From NCBI GenBank assembly GCA_002110485.1, contig MOWL01000050.1, forward strand, positions 186,001 through 250,000: 64,000 bases of DNA, in the 5' to 3' direction. A program made the translations under genes and the position numbers. This DNA is from Emergomyces orientalis. Its lineage: Eukaryota; Ascomycota; Eurotiomycetes; Onygenales; Ajellomycetaceae. Under the pieces are notes generated by a model. That model was not told where the DNA came from. It did no database searches and was given only the letters and a program-made list of their open reading frames with translations. Shown here one piece after another: positions 10,767 to 22,799 of this stretch. The stretch's first letter is position 1, and each line of letters begins with the position of its first letter.

Positions 10767-11479
10767 CATTTGCTATGTAGGAGCTCGCTGCAGTCATTGA
10801 TCTATAGACATACTTACATGATAACGCCCAACCCTATCCTTTTTTAAGCGAAAGGGATACTTATGAGAGAATGAAATGAAATGACAATGACCTCTATTAA
10901 GTTTTAACGTTTTTTTCCTTTTAAATATATATATATATATACAGTACAGTGATAATTTCACGTTTATGGTCACAATCGCACACACCTATGCTCGGCTCGG
11001 TCTAATCGGCATTGACAAGGATATTCTAGCCGTGATTCGCAGGGAAGTGCAATGCCACTAACCAACCGCCACCACGAGGGACGTATTTTATATAAGCCGA
11101 CCAGTAAAAAGGGGAAATAAAGTTGCAATTGGGAACTGTGCCAGTTGCAAGGTAGGAGTGTTACCTCCATTGCGGAAAAGAGGATGTGCTCCCGGTCCAA
11201 CAAACCATGAAGGCAGAACGGTTCTGTGTCCCATGTAACCCAGTTCCATCACCGCTTTTCAAAGGCGTGCAAGCGAGATATCCGTCGCCCGTTTGAATAC
11301 AATCACAGGCAGTTTCCGTCCATTTCCCAGTATTGTTTCGAGCTTCCACCACAACATCATCATACAAATCACACCGCCCGCAACTCAATGGGTAAATCCG
11401 GGGTTCATATAACCATCGTCCTCCCGCGCCCCTCCACGCCTGCACCAACATCACACCTCCACACCACACCTCCACACTC
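10767..11479. other. Convergent intergenic region
   Basis: The region lies between the 3' ends of palC and the complex I subunit gene. A TA microsatellite lies at 10924-10942. A 104-residue Cys-containing frame on the minus strand (11161-11475) sits in what should be 3' UTR and was not accepted as a gene. Confidence 0.45.
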
Positions 11480-11901
11480 TCATGACGACGCCGGTTTCGA
11501 AACGTAATTCTTCTCCTGGAATAGATACCCTTTAATCTTCGCTTCTTTTAGTAGCTCGAAATATCGATCTACCACAGCAAAACATTAGCATACCGTCTCT
11601 CCTTCGAAGTAAAACAAGTATAAAATAAAAAATAAAAAAAAGAAAACAAAAGAGGGAGAAACTGCGTAAACCCACCCCTCAACACCCCACACTTCTCCAA
11701 ATGATTAACCCCTTCCCGCCTGTAACACTTCCCCAGCTCCTCCCCAACCAGCCGTGCCATCATGCTGCGCACCCATTGCTCGCGGATAATGGCGTCGCGC
11801 ACATTGTGGAGCGCAGCGGTGTCTTCGAAGTCGACGCCGTCGTAGCTTGGGGCTACGGTGGGCTTTTTGGCGAGGAAGGCAGCGGATTCAGCAGTTGGCA
11901 T
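11480..11901 (-). CDS. NADH dehydrogenase complex I 12 kDa subunit, NDUFB10-like
   Basis: Exon 1 (11901-11676) and exon 2 (11568-11480) encode 104 residues. The intron of 107 bp starts GTGGGT and ends GTAG. The protein begins MPTAESAAFLAKKPTV, followed by DAIIREQWVRSMMARLVGEE, CYRREGVNHLEKCG and, after splicing, RYFELLKEAKIKGYLFQEKN. This is the pattern of the fungal 12-kDa accessory subunit of mitochondrial complex I (NDUFB10 relative), which lies in the membrane arm. The two cysteines flanking REGVNHLEK fit a CHC-like disulfide subunit of the intermembrane-space side. Without splicing the frame runs into a hydrophobic Phe/Tyr-rich stretch, which marks the intron clearly. Confidence 0.9.
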
Positions 11902-12871
11902 TTTGCTCTTTTGATTTGTCCTTTTGGTTGCGGGTCAGGTTGGCAACGGGGTGTAGTGAGGGAGAAAGGAAATAGAGAGCAATTGGTTGGTATAACTGTT
12001 TGATATGGAATATTATTGGGTGAGACCTGAGCGGTTGGATGTTGCTGGATTTGGATGACGGCAGAATGGCGAGGTAATCACGTGATTAATTGGTCGCCAG
12101 CAAATTCAGAAACCAGGTAAAGTTTAAGAAGACATATATGAAAGCATATTTGAATACAAAACACTATTTAGTGAATTAGATGTGAGAAAGACACGCTTGC
12201 AAAACATATAGTACTATGTCAATATGTGTGTCTCTATATACATATATGCATGCATGTGAGAAGATAAATGCAAGTACATGCCAGCATCCAGCATCCAGCA
12301 TTCAATACTAGTAATTCAAAAAGATTCAGATGTTAGCTAGGACATATGGATGAAAAATGACAAGATTATGAACAAATGAACAAAATTATAACTGAAAAAC
12401 ATGAAGCATAAAATGTAGTTTCCAGGGTGCTAGAATACCTACTTGTCTAGAGCAAGAATGCAAAGAAACAACAGCAATAGATGAAGAAAAGAAAAGAAAA
12501 GATAAGAAAAAGAAACCACAAACAAATTATAAAATACAAGAAAATAGTAATATGGAAAACAAGAGCTTCATTCAATGCATAGAGATGAGAGGGAAGCAGG
12601 AAATTTACAACAATCGCAAAACAAATGTCTCTTATGCAAGGTAGGCTTTCGAGAAAGAGAGAACAAGAAAATCATGACACAAGTTAAGTGAACACCATAA
12701 AGCAAAAAAAAAAAAAAAAAATTGTATCCTGGTCGCACGAAAAGAGAAGGAAAGAAATATATAAATTTAGAACGAAAAATAGAGGAGAAGAAGAAGAAGA
12801 GCAAGAAAATCCAAAGGTAAAACTACCCAATAATCACGAAGAAAAGAAAGAAAAAGGACTATGTATATATT
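11902..12871. other. AT-rich intergenic region
   Basis: This is the promoter side of the complex I subunit gene followed by the 3' side of MNN10. It is AT-rich with AAAG/AAGA purine tracts and an A-run at about 12703-12721. No gene was seen. Confidence 0.5.
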
Positions 12872-14481
12872 TCAAAACGGGTTTTTCTGCGGTTTACCAA
12901 TCATTTTCCAAAATATGTCCGCCAACCCCTCCTTAAACCTCTCCCACCAGGTCCGATTGAGGTAGTAACCCAGCTGCCGATAATAGTACATCTCCCCCCA
13001 GCAGTCCCGTCCCCACTCGCACCCGGCCATGTTGACCAAGAAATCCCGATCCTTGCGCTGATAATGGAACCGCTGATCCGTGCCATCCCCGCATGCTCCT
13101 GGCGGGAACGAGTTCATGCGCCTTTGCGGTACGAAGGCCACGTGTGGGCGGACCCATGGATGGTTTGTGTAAAGATGTTCCAGACTATCCTGCTCCTTGT
13201 GCTCCCAGGCCAAGTGCTTCTGTTCGTAGAGGGCGGGATCCCACCACATATCGAGCAGGCGCTCAGTCCAGGCACTGCGCCGGACGATGAAAGAGCCTAG
13301 GTTGAAGCCAGAGCAGTCTTGGGTTAGGATCATGTTTATGGAGGAGGCTTTGTTGTTGCCGGTCGGGGAGAGGGAGGTTGGATCTAGGTACGGGGTGGTG
13401 GGGGGGTGGGTGATGTTGAGCGGGTTGAAGAAGTTGATGTCGCGGTAGGTTGTGCTGTCAAGGTGGTCGAGGATGTGGGATTGGATGGAGTAGGTCGGTT
13501 CCATGATGTAGGTATGAAGGTCTAGCCACCAGAACCTGAACGCACGGATAGATATGTTAGCATGACCATTTGCATCATTATTATATTATATATGAAATTG
13601 TGTGAATACCACTCTGCATTGGGATATCGTCGCAAAGCGTGGCGGATCGCATCGACTTTCTCCCACCCTTCACGCCATTCATGTGCATATCGTTTTTTCG
13701 TAACCATGTTGACGATTTCCAGATCGTAGCCCCAACGCTCAACATATTTTCTCTTGTTTTTCAAACTATCCCGCTCAATAGCCCATTCGCGAGCGCCTTT
13801 CCATTCCATGACACCTCCGCCGATATTCGAGCCCACGATCATCACAATCTTCTTCCCCCCACCCATCGAGGATCCGCGGTATGATTGTATGATACCTGTC
13901 AATTGTTAGTGGTTTAATTTTATTATTATTATTATTTAAAATGTATTGAAAAGAAAAGGTTACTCACGAGTTGAAAAGAAAAGCCAAAATAGAAACGTTA
14001 GAAGTAATAGAAACAAGTATTTGAACCTCCTCCTCCGGATTAGGGTGCCAAGGAGAGTTCTGATGCGAGCGCGCAACGGCATGTCCCCCGGGCCACCTAG
14101 TGACCATCGCCCGCGGCCCAGCTTTTCCTTCTCACTGTAATCTAACATGGAGTTGACACGGAACCGCGGCAGACTAGCGGAAATTTTTCGTCGTTGTCTT
14201 GAGAAAAAGCCATTGTTTCTGGTGGAGAAGGAAGGATAGCCGACAATGCGGTCACTTTTGGTTTTTGCGGAGGCCCAGCTAACACCGTTGCCGGGGCCGC
14301 CACCGGCATTGGACGAACCGTTTGGGTAGAAAGCACCATTCCCGCTACTTGTGCTGCTGTTTGCTGTATCTTGGAAACCTCTTCGCGGGCTGGAGCCTCT
14401 GGAACTTCCTGTGCCAATGGTCAGGCCGGGACTGGACCATCCTCCCCCGCGACGCGGGGAGGGCGACCTCGAGAGTGACAT
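12872..14481 (-). CDS. MNN10: Alpha-1,6-mannosyltransferase, MNN10-like, GT34
   Basis: Exons 14481-13968, 13895-13610 and 13535-12872 encode 487 residues. Donors are GTGAGT and GTATTC; acceptors are GACAG and TTCAG. It is a type II Golgi glycosyltransferase of the GMA12/MNN10 family, expected to extend the alpha-1,6-mannan backbone in the mannan polymerase II complex. The N-terminus (MSLSRSPSPRRGGGWSSPG) is a Ser/Pro-rich cytosolic tail. A hydrophobic anchor spans residues 152-170 after RIRTLLGTLIRRRR. The catalytic domain shows KIVMIVGSNIGGG, YAHEWREGWEKVDAIRHAL, AEWFWWLDLHTYIM and SGFNLGSFIVRRS, then DPALYEQKHLAWEHKEQDSL. It ends with ERFKEGLADIFWKMIGKPQ. The metal-binding stretch reads D-L-H rather than D-x-D. 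The start at 14481 is chosen over an upstream in-frame region without homology. Confidence 0.87.
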
Positions 14482-14858
14482 GGGCGACCGGCCCGTTTCT
14501 GGAGTTGTTTCCGAAGGAAGGGCGGAGATAGAGGGGAGAGGAACAGAACTAGGTGAAAGGGAGGATGTGGTTATCGCTTGTGCCCGCTTGGAGGAGGATT
14601 GGAGATGTTTAATGGAGGAGGTGGTGCGGGCAGATGAACATCTGCGATGGTGAGGACCGGGAGAGCGGCTGTCGCTCGAAGATTTTGTAGCCAGATTTAA
14701 GGCGAATATCAGAAGCAGGAAGAATGGGAGAGATGGAAATTCTCTCCCTTTCAACCCACAGAAGAGTGGTGTAAGACTTCCCGCCTTGATGCCTGTCAGT
14801 CGAGTAAATTCCCAATTGCGTCTTGGTATATGTATGTGCAGTTTTGTAGGTTTGTAGA

Positions 14859-14891
<33 letters not shown>

Positions 14892-16580
14892 GTGTGCGCG
14901 TGTTTGTTTGTGTAAGTATATATTAATCAATATGTTAATCAATATGTATATAGGAGATATATGGGTTTCGTTTTGAAGTAAGGGAGCTAGCTATATTATT
15001 GCTGGAATTTTTTGGGCGGTTCGAGGTCCCGCTGCCGAAGAAAATAGGAGGAGGCAAAAGAATCAAAAAAACGGGTTGAGGTAGAAATGGTAAAAGGGAC
15101 AGCGGGATAGGGAGTTTGAGAGGATAACGAGGCCAAGTAGGTAGGCAAAAGCGAATACACGAATATACTCCGTATATTGAGGTGAGGGAGAGGAAGGATG
15201 TCTGGTGATCGAGGAAGCAAATGGTCGAAAAAAAAACAGTAGGTAATCTGTAGTGACGGAGTTGACATTCGTATGGGATTGGATATTGAGACAGAAGCTA
15301 AAGGAGAGACAAGGGACCAGCATGAGCTAACGGCCCATAGGAGAGTGGGTGAGACACATCGCACGGCCTGAGAGTCGGGAGCCGATACAAGGAGTGCAGG
15401 GAATGGATAAACAGAAGATATAACTCTGTACAGAAAATATATAGAGAGACAAGAGTGAAGATGTTGAAGTTGAATAGCTAGTTAGTTATGTTGAATAAAT
15501 TGGCAAAGCAAAAGAAAACAAATTAAAAATACATACAAAATTTAAAAAAAATAAAAGAAGGAAAAAATTAAAATAAAAAAAAACGACAAAGAACGGGACA
15601 GGTTTGCTTGGGGCGATTAAAAAATTAAAAAAAAAAAAAAAAAGAGTGAGCAATTTGGGGCGATTATGAGGCCTTGACCCGGTAATTGGCCAATCATGGG
15701 AAAAATATAAATTAAAAAGATATAACATTTAGGAATTACTATGTTGTGTAAATGTAAAATGTCTCTCTGCATATACGTTTATTATAATTGAATATCTGTA
15801 TCTCTGAATATCTGTTCCTTTCACCCGCCTCCATCTGGTTACTCTACTAGCTAGCTCGCTAGCTAGTAGTTGAGTTATTAGTTAAAACTGCACACACGCG
15901 GCCGTGATGATTGAAACCGCAGGTTAAATATCCCATGCAGATCTGTACACTGCAGAAATATGAGAAAAATATCTGACCCACTCTCGTACGAAACATCGTT
16001 CTTCATATATTATACAGACACTATAACACATACTCCGTACTCCGTATACAGGTAGTTATTATTACAGATGCTGCGAGAATTAAATTGATTTATTGATCCC
16101 TTCCCTGAGTCAGCACCTTCAACTGTTTCATATATAAATAACCCCGCCAGATTGTCTCATTTATGTATCCAGGCTATATACGGTGCAACCAGCACCAAAA
16201 ACAGTCAAACCTCTGTTAAATCCCTGGATGCTTGGAATATTCCTGATACATTTACGGAGTACGGAGTATACATATATTGATACATTTTATATTTTTTCTA
16301 GCGTGCAGGGGTGGACAACTGGGAAATGGCCGAGACCATCATTCCAGGGGGTATACATTCAAGAACATTACCTACCTGATACCTAATCAGTATACCTCGG
16401 TATTTACCTCTTTTTTCCCTCTTTGTCAAATATATATATATATATATTATATGCAGTGCGACGAATACGTGAAGAAGCCACGGGGAAGGGTCCAAGTCCC
16501 GCGCTTAACATTACTTCTGTTGGCTGACTGCCGGACACTTTAGAGTCTCCCTCCCTGGTCTTGGGGAATTGGTAACTTCG
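14482..16580. other. Gene-poor AT-rich region
   Basis: The region upstream of MNN10 holds no gene I can support. Open frames here are biased by homopolymer runs (A-runs around 15540-15645). TACTCCGTA-type motifs occur at 15166, 16031-16046 and 16253-16268. A TA repeat lies at about 16430-16448. Confidence 0.45.
14859..14902. repeat. (TG)n microsatellite
   Basis: This is a run of about 20 TG dinucleotides with a few CG/CA interruptions, in the upstream region of MNN10. Confidence 0.95.
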
Positions 16581-17089
16581 TTATTATTGTTTAACAAACA
16601 CCACAAACCAAACAAAAATTTGAACCCTTGTTTCTAATCCCCCCTGGAACAAACGGAAGAAATAATCAATTACCTCAGCACGAACAAAAAATTTGGCCTC
16701 TTGGATTTGCTCTACAAGGATCTTTGATATCTTCATTTTCTGATGATATTTCCATGACAAGACGGGACGAGATGGAGATATAACACTATCCACTCTGCCC
16801 CATAAACAGATAAATGAGAGGATCAACGAGCCGTTTTCGCGGCTGGCTTTTGCGCCCATACTCTCTGCCTATACACAACCTTATCAATTAAATAGCAATA
16901 AATTAGCAGTTGACACGTACTGACCTCACAGATGATAATAGACGAACACACACTCACGCGGAGTGATAAACTTTCATCCCTCTTCAATCCCCTTCCCTCA
17001 TTTCTAACACATCCAACTATCCCCTCATCGTGGCCACAAACTCCTTCGCCCTCTCCTCACTCCCCACGGTTTCGTTTCCCCATACCTCA

Positions 17090-17720
17090 TCAACAGCCGC
17101 CCACCATCCCCCCCAACAGCCCCTGCGCTTGTTTGATCTGCACGGCCATCTTCATCAGCCTGGCGTCCGTCGCCGTCTCCCAGCTGGCCAGGGGGCATTT
17201 GTGGACTTTTTTCCTGCATGTTTGTGAAGCCGGGCTTATTGGAGGGTGGAACGCAAATAGTGGACTGCATCGAGGCTGCAACCTGCTCGTGTTCCGCTTT
17301 GTGCGAGGATGTTGGTTTCGTTTGAAGCGGAGTTGGACCTGCCGGAGCAGAGAGGGAGATCTGGTTCGATATGTTCGACCCAACCCTCGGATTTGAGGTT
17401 TCTATGGTTCGATTTCATTGAGTTAGGATGTATTTTTGTTATGTTCTCTTCTTCGAGCGCGGGGAAATCATACTTGCAACATTGCTTATAGCGACTATCC
17501 CACTCCTTCGCGCTGAAGGTGCCGAATAGATGGCGCACGTGGATCATTTCGAACTGCTGCCGCCATGCCCATTGCTAGAGGACGTTGTTGACTTCTAGAA
17601 AAAAGTTTCGAGGCTCCCATTTGCCTGGCGAGGGTTAGATATCACCCCCCCCCGCAGACATGCCGGCGACGATTAGATGAACCCCTTCGTAATATAGTGG
17701 CCCCCAAGGGAGATATAATA
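17090..17720 (-). pseudogene. Relic of LaeA-like SAM methyltransferase
   Basis: Read on the minus strand, the segment at 17650-17440 carries pieces typical of LaeA/TAM-type fungal methyltransferases. They are GKWEPRNFFLEVNNVL, then QWAWRQQFEMIHVRHLFGTF, AKEWDSRYKQCCKYDF and, further on, SEGWVEHIEPDLPLC. In the family these correspond to the post-motif-I segment, the D-F-I-H-A-R-H segment and the GGWVE/EPD segment. The frame is broken by stop codons at 17637-17635 (TAA) and 17577-17575 (TAG). A further change of frame separates it from a downstream block with HKCPLASWETATDARLMKMA (ending about 17090). The N-terminal SAM-binding glycine motif is not recognisable. I infer a decayed gene. Introns might rescue one break, but not all of them convincingly. 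Confidence 0.6.
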
Positions 17721-19817
17721 TCTCACTGTCGTTGAATGGTTTGGCGATGGCACTGTCAGAAGCAAGCAACTTCGTCAGATCCTATCCCCTCCCAATCGCA
17801 ACACAGCGCAAGCAGGCCAGTTAAGCGGTCTTTTTTAGTAAGGGACATTTATACGTAGCCCTTTGGTCATTCCTTGCCCCCTACGTCGAAAATATGCTTT
17901 GGATACATCAGTACTCCCGTTTTCTCTGCCTGGGCAGATGTGTTACTAGAATATGAGTTACCAGGCCACTTTTGCTGATGGGAGCGTGGCAGAGCGGATT
18001 CACATTCCCACAGCCCAGCGCAAAATATAAATAATGGCTCTATCTTAATTAATAGGTTGCCTGCCCGATATGTCTCAGATATATATAGATATATGTCTTT
18101 AGCCAGGGCTAGCAGGTCATCGATACTAATGCAGACAACGTACCAGGCTTCCATTGCCTCGAATTGCGCTCCATCTGAGGGTGCCCTGGTTTTATTCACT
18201 GTGAGTGTCACGACAAGCGGTAGTATGGATTGGATATGCAATTCTGAGTTTTGAGGTGGCTTTAGTGTGCAGACCGGGATTTCCCATTCCCTGAAGGTTG
18301 AATATCCCCTCGTTAAGTCTTGTCAGCTGGAGCATATTTTCCTGCGAACACGGAATCCTATGTAAAATGAAAATTTCCAGTAAACACATCCTCCCACCAA
18401 CTCTCGGGCTGTCCGATCTCCGTTATTGGTGCGATCGATTCCGTTCCTCTATATCCCCTTACCCCTTATGGGCAGGCAACTTATCAACGAAGCAGAACAG
18501 ATATATATATATCCCACATTGTTCAAACTTACGTCAAAATAGCAATCGTCATTAACCTGCATAGACGCCCTGTTGGTTTTTGCAGGTGGTTTCTAATTGA
18601 AGTGTTAGAATAACTAATTACTCGATGAAGAGCAGGCAGAGACAACCCAGACCTATATGCGCACAATAGCTGGAACTAGAACTCGCACGGACTTTCTACT
18701 AGCTATCGTAGTCGTTGCTGTCGGTGTATAAGCTTTCTTGAGTGCTGGTGTTGGAACCATGGTTTGCTTTTGTTCAAGAGTAGGATAGGGGTTTTGTAGG
18801 GATATAAAAGGGGCGAGTACTCTGTAGTAGAGTACGAAATTCCCAGAGATAAATATGATATCCAATAGGGGAATGAATATGAGATGCATACTCCTGTTCC
18901 CTGAATTTCAGCAGGTATTAAAAAGAATATCTCTTTCAATTACCCATTTTCCTACCAGCAATACCCATCTTGAACACACACCCCAATGCACTCTCGTTGC
19001 GTTCCATTCTTATACCCCCCCCCCCCTCCCAGGGCCGCGTCAATTCCGAAGGGATGGACGAACTGTTTTTTTTGAAGAAATTCGAATGGAGGGTGTGTTC
19101 TGGAAGGCGTTGAAAGTAAGGCAACCAGTCATAGGGGTGCCGCTCATGGTCGAATTAATTTTGCGCTCTGACGGGAATTGTTCTTTTTATCGGTAAGCGG
19201 AATGCGCGTCGGCTCGGCATCTATGGAGAAAAGGGGTGGATATCGGTCTTTTTCCTCTTTTCGTGTCGCATGCCATTATGCACAGCGTTTTATGGGCGAA
19301 AACGTGTTCGAGGACGTGTTTGTGCTTCATGGCCTCCCTCTAGCTTGCACGACTAAGAATTATCTCCTTGAACAACCCGATGACGTTTACCGAATTTTTT
19401 AAATCATGAAGTTATATATTTAGCTGGGGAAGAGTTTGAGGTCCTACTTAGATCATTTTATCTAGAGTTTATGCTTGGGCAAAATTTTCGTTGGAGTTTG
19501 GGAACTAGCAGATTATGCTACATCTTGAGTTCAATAGCCATGAAATATCCCAAATTGCCACTACCGTATTGTAGTACTTGGTTATATGCTGCCAGGAATT
19601 ATCCGGTTCATCAACGGAGAGATGTTATGAACACCACTGCTGTCACATCGGGAATCCAAGGCGTTTTGTGGTACCCTTCGCGGATTCCGCATGAAGATGT
19701 GATACATTTTTTGTAGGAAATAATAATACCCTGTGGGCTAGCAGTCGGCTTCCTTCTCTCCCTATGGATAGCTGAGAACTAGTGGAGGAGTACGCATTGA
19801 CCGCATTGACAACTGTC
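17721..19817. other. Gene-poor region
   Basis: No supported gene. A 124-residue minus-strand frame (17867-18241) could be another fragment of the neighbouring decayed gene, but I recognise no motif in it. A C-run lies at about 19014-19029. The stretch 18250-19817 shows only short overlapping frames. Confidence 0.4.
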
Positions 19818-20895
19818 CTACTCCCAGCCGACCAGTTGCACTGATTCCAGCAGTTCAAGACGGGAGTATAGCTTCGTACGGACTGCATTTAATTCCTCAA
19901 TGGCAAGGCGGATATCTTCTGCAGTGTTCGGAGACAGGCCTGCCGGGATTTTGAAGAACTTCCAGAGCGTTGAGGTCGTCCCTTTCCCTGACCCCGTCCT
20001 TTTTGAAAGAGACGGAATCACAACAGCAGGGCAGGGTGGTCTGCTGGCTCTTGGGGCGGCTGGTGGTTCCCGCTGGGCGCGTTTACTTCTTGTGATGCCG
20101 CTGTTCGACCTCGACACAGTCTGAGATAATTCCTTAGACGCGCTGTTTAAACGCGAGGTTGTGCTCCTGGAATTGTGCGATGGCGGGGGGCTCAGTAAAA
20201 AGGATTCTGCTTCTGCTTCGTCTTCGCTTTCATATTCCCTTTCATTTTCACGTGCTTTAGGGGATTGGCACATCAACACACGCTCACCTGAAAACACAGG
20301 GGTTTAGGACAGGGGAAAATTCCATGCGCAAATATAAAATAAATATAAATCACTCACCATCAATATCTGTGTTGGACAATTGGCAGCGGGAGCATTGTCT
20401 GGCCAGCCCACGCCACACGCAGTTTGCGCAGGCTCCAAACCTAGGATATTCGCCACTGTCCGTCACGGCGACTACACATGTTGTGAACGGCCCATTTCCC
20501 TGCTCGCACCTAGCGCACATATCGTCGCTGGAGTACACCATTTGGCCCCTTGTTTGGATGAGAGCCGCATCCCGTTGGTGAGCGGACAATATTGGGCGCA
20601 CTTTGTACTCGTGTGTCCGCGACCCTCGCCGCCAGAGAATCCGTCGGAGACAGGGTAGCCGCGAAATAAAATGTACAATCGGGCTTCCCGGAACGACCGT
20701 GAATTTGCGGATACGGCTACAATTCGTGTTACGTTGATCCGGTACAACTTCTTCCAACACCGCGCCATTTGGGGATTGGGAGCCTATGAACGGGTTAGAC
20801 GAAGGACCTATAGCAGGGTTTGGAGGCTTACGCGGAGGCAGGACGGCATTTGTCGTTCTAGAAGATGCACTGGTAGTTTTTAGAGAAGGGGCCAT
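19818..20895 (-). CDS. DUF3716 domain protein
   Basis: Exon 1 (20895-20358, donor GTGAGT) and exon 2 (20287-19818, acceptor TTTCAG) encode 335 residues. The central part carries the Cys-rich fungal domain known as DUF3716. It shows RPILSAHQRDAALIQTRGQ, then CARCEQGNGPFTTCVV and GACANCVWRGLARQCSRC. The CxxC-x8-C and CxxC-x8-CxxC spacing suggests zinc binding. The N-terminus is Ser/Pro-rich and disordered. The C-terminal exon has an acidic patch, a Ser-rich linker, and a helix (EDIRLAIEELNAVRTKLYSR) likely to be a coiled coil. Such proteins are common and variable in Eurotiomycetes, and no function is established that I know of. Confidence 0.82.
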
Positions 20896-21245
20896 ACTGG
20901 CGACATGAGAGGCCTGTTTAGACGAATGACAAAACTAAAATTCAACGTATGGGGACAAGAAAGATTATGCTGAAGATATGGAAATATACAGGGCTTAAGA
21001 GTTATAAATGATTGAGGGAAAACAAAGGAGGTCAGTCTATGGCATCCAGCCATCATCTTTCTTTTTCATGCCGGCCACGGCAAGGTGCAGCACATATTGG
21101 CAGGTGGCAGGTTGTATTGTTATGGTATATGCAACCTCCAAATATTTGGTATCATGCGGACAAGAGAGTTAACCCGTTCGGTAATGAATATAATCCTCTA
21201 TAGCAGAAAAAGAAATACAGTCCTCACAAGCCGGACTACTCCGGT
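20896..21245. other. Short intergenic region
   Basis: This 350-bp stretch lies between two minus-strand genes. No gene or distinctive repeat was seen. Confidence 0.5.
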
Positions 21246-22037
21246 CTATATCAGATATCTCCCGATAATTCCCAGGACCGATATCAACACTGCTAATACC
21301 CCACCACCCTGAACTCCTGTTCCCATATAAGAAAATGTAGGCCGTAATCCCACGGCCGCATTCCCTGTCGGCATATTAGAGAAAACATATGTTGTCCTCG
21401 ATCCCGTATGATCCCCATTATTCCAAGTATGATTCTCTTTTCCCTCCCTCAGCCCTGAGTGCACGGTAAACGGCACAGTCGCAAAGTAATTCTCTGTATC
21501 ATTCCCCAACACGGTCACGGTCCGCGTATACGACGTCTCGCAATCGCGGCCCCCCTTCGGATAGCAGGGTATCATCTCCTCGCTTACGCTATATAACTCC
21601 CACCAACATACAGTCCCTGTGGTCTCGTTGCCGACTAAATACCACACAGGAGTGATCCATGGGTGCTTGCCTGCCGGATAGACGTTTGCCCATGGGCCAT
21701 TGCTATAAGAATCCATAGATTGCCAGGTGCCATCAGCGGCGAGGTGTCCGTCGGAGGAATTGAAGGTGCTGGTTGATGGGTAGATTGGTTCTATTCGTCC
21801 TTTTTGGGCGCACCGGGAGAGCGTATAGCTGGGCTTGGGCGTTCTGAAGCCGCCAACTACGATATCATACTCGTAGTAATCGGTGATGATTGGGGCGGCG
21901 CCAGATGTGTAATCTGAGAGGGTTTTGCCAGCAGGAACGTTTGGAGGATATATCCATTGGGCGGATGCACAGGGGAGGAGAGATCTGAGTAGTAGCAGGG
22001 ATGATAGAAGGACTGTCTGGAGAGTAGACATTCTCAT
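21246..22037 (-). CDS. Secreted or GPI-anchored glycoprotein, unknown
   Basis: This single-exon frame encodes 263 residues. Residues 1-26 form a clear signal peptide (hydrophobic LLSSLLLLRSLL, cleavage after CASA, mature QWIYPPNV). The start could be Met1 or Met3. The ectodomain is rich in Trp, Tyr, Thr and Ser, has four to six cysteines, and carries N-glycosylation sequons (NSS, NET, NDT, NHT). The C-terminus ends in a hydrophobic run (VLAVLISVLGIIGRYLI) preceded by small residues (GTGVQGGG), as in GPI-anchor signals or a single membrane anchor. I do not recognise the family. The layout suggests a cell-surface protein. It lacks introns and lies between the DUF3716 gene and the RAD53-like kinase, all on the minus strand. 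Confidence 0.75.
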   Translation of the reverse strand: MRMSTLQTVLLSSLLLLRSLLPCASAQWIYPPNVPAGKTLSDYTSGAAPIITDYYEYDIVVGGFRTPKPSYTLSRCAQKGRIEPIYPSTSTFNSSDGHLAADGTWQSMDSYSNGPWANVYPAGKHPWITPVWYLVGNETTGTVCWWELYSVSEEMIPCYPKGGRDCETSYTRTVTVLGNDTENYFATVPFTVHSGLREGKENHTWNNGDHTGSRTTYVFSNMPTGNAAVGLRPTFSYMGTGVQGGGVLAVLISVLGIIGRYLI

Positions 22038-22799
22038 CTTGATAGATATACTGGCTGGATCGGCAGAGCATGTCCTTGAATCCCATGGTATTTTCCGAGA
22101 TTGGCATCCGGGCCGCCCTACGGAGTAGCCCTTTTACTTTTAATTGCCCAACGTTTAAAATTGCAAGGATAAGCCTAGCTCAAAAGCCAATATTTTGCGC
22201 TTCAGGGTCTAGGCAGAAAAAAAGATTACTTTCAGCGCTAATTTCAGGGGCGGAGCCTAGATCTTGACTGTTTTGCCTTGTCAAACTGCTTTTAAACCGA
22301 TTTTAAACCGAGGGAAACTTTGGGGACCATGTTTCGAAAAATAATTATTTACTATGGAACAACTCTCTGTACTCCGTACTGCTTGGGAAATAGTGAAGAT
22401 ATATATTGTTTTATGACAATTCGCGTTTACATTGCGATACTATCTTTGTAGATATTTTGTTTTGTTCACTTCATCTTTTCCGTTTTCAAATTTATTCTCC
22501 ATCGCTAGATAAGGGAAAATGTCTGTAATCTTTGAAGCGCGTATACAAATGAAATTTAGTCAAGGAGGGTAAGAGCGAGTAACCAAACGGCTTAAACGGG
22601 AGTTAAATAGTGAAGAAAAGACCGGGTACCACCTATCAGTCAGGAAGTTTCAGTGGATATAAACGAGCCGCAATGAGCCTATCCCAAAGCAAGCTGAACA
22701 CAATATCGTCTCTTGCAGATGAACCATACCAAACCGCCCAAGGAAAGAAAGACAAGAAATACCAATCCATTATTTCTTCTTACCAGATCTCTCGTCTTT
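22038..22799. other. Intergenic, promoter of secreted protein
   Basis: No gene seen. TACGGAGTA-type motifs lie at 22119-22127 and 22370-22378. The right part is the likely 3' UTR of the kinase gene. Confidence 0.45.

Noticed and set aside
11161..11475. 104-residue Cys-containing minus-strand frame
   Set aside because: It begins at the stop of the complex I subunit gene, has no recognised motif, and fits 3' untranslated sequence better.
16584..16859. 91-residue minus-strand frame starting MGAKASRENGS
   Set aside because: It looks superficially protein-like but has no motif. It lies near the methyltransferase relic, yet I cannot align it with that family.
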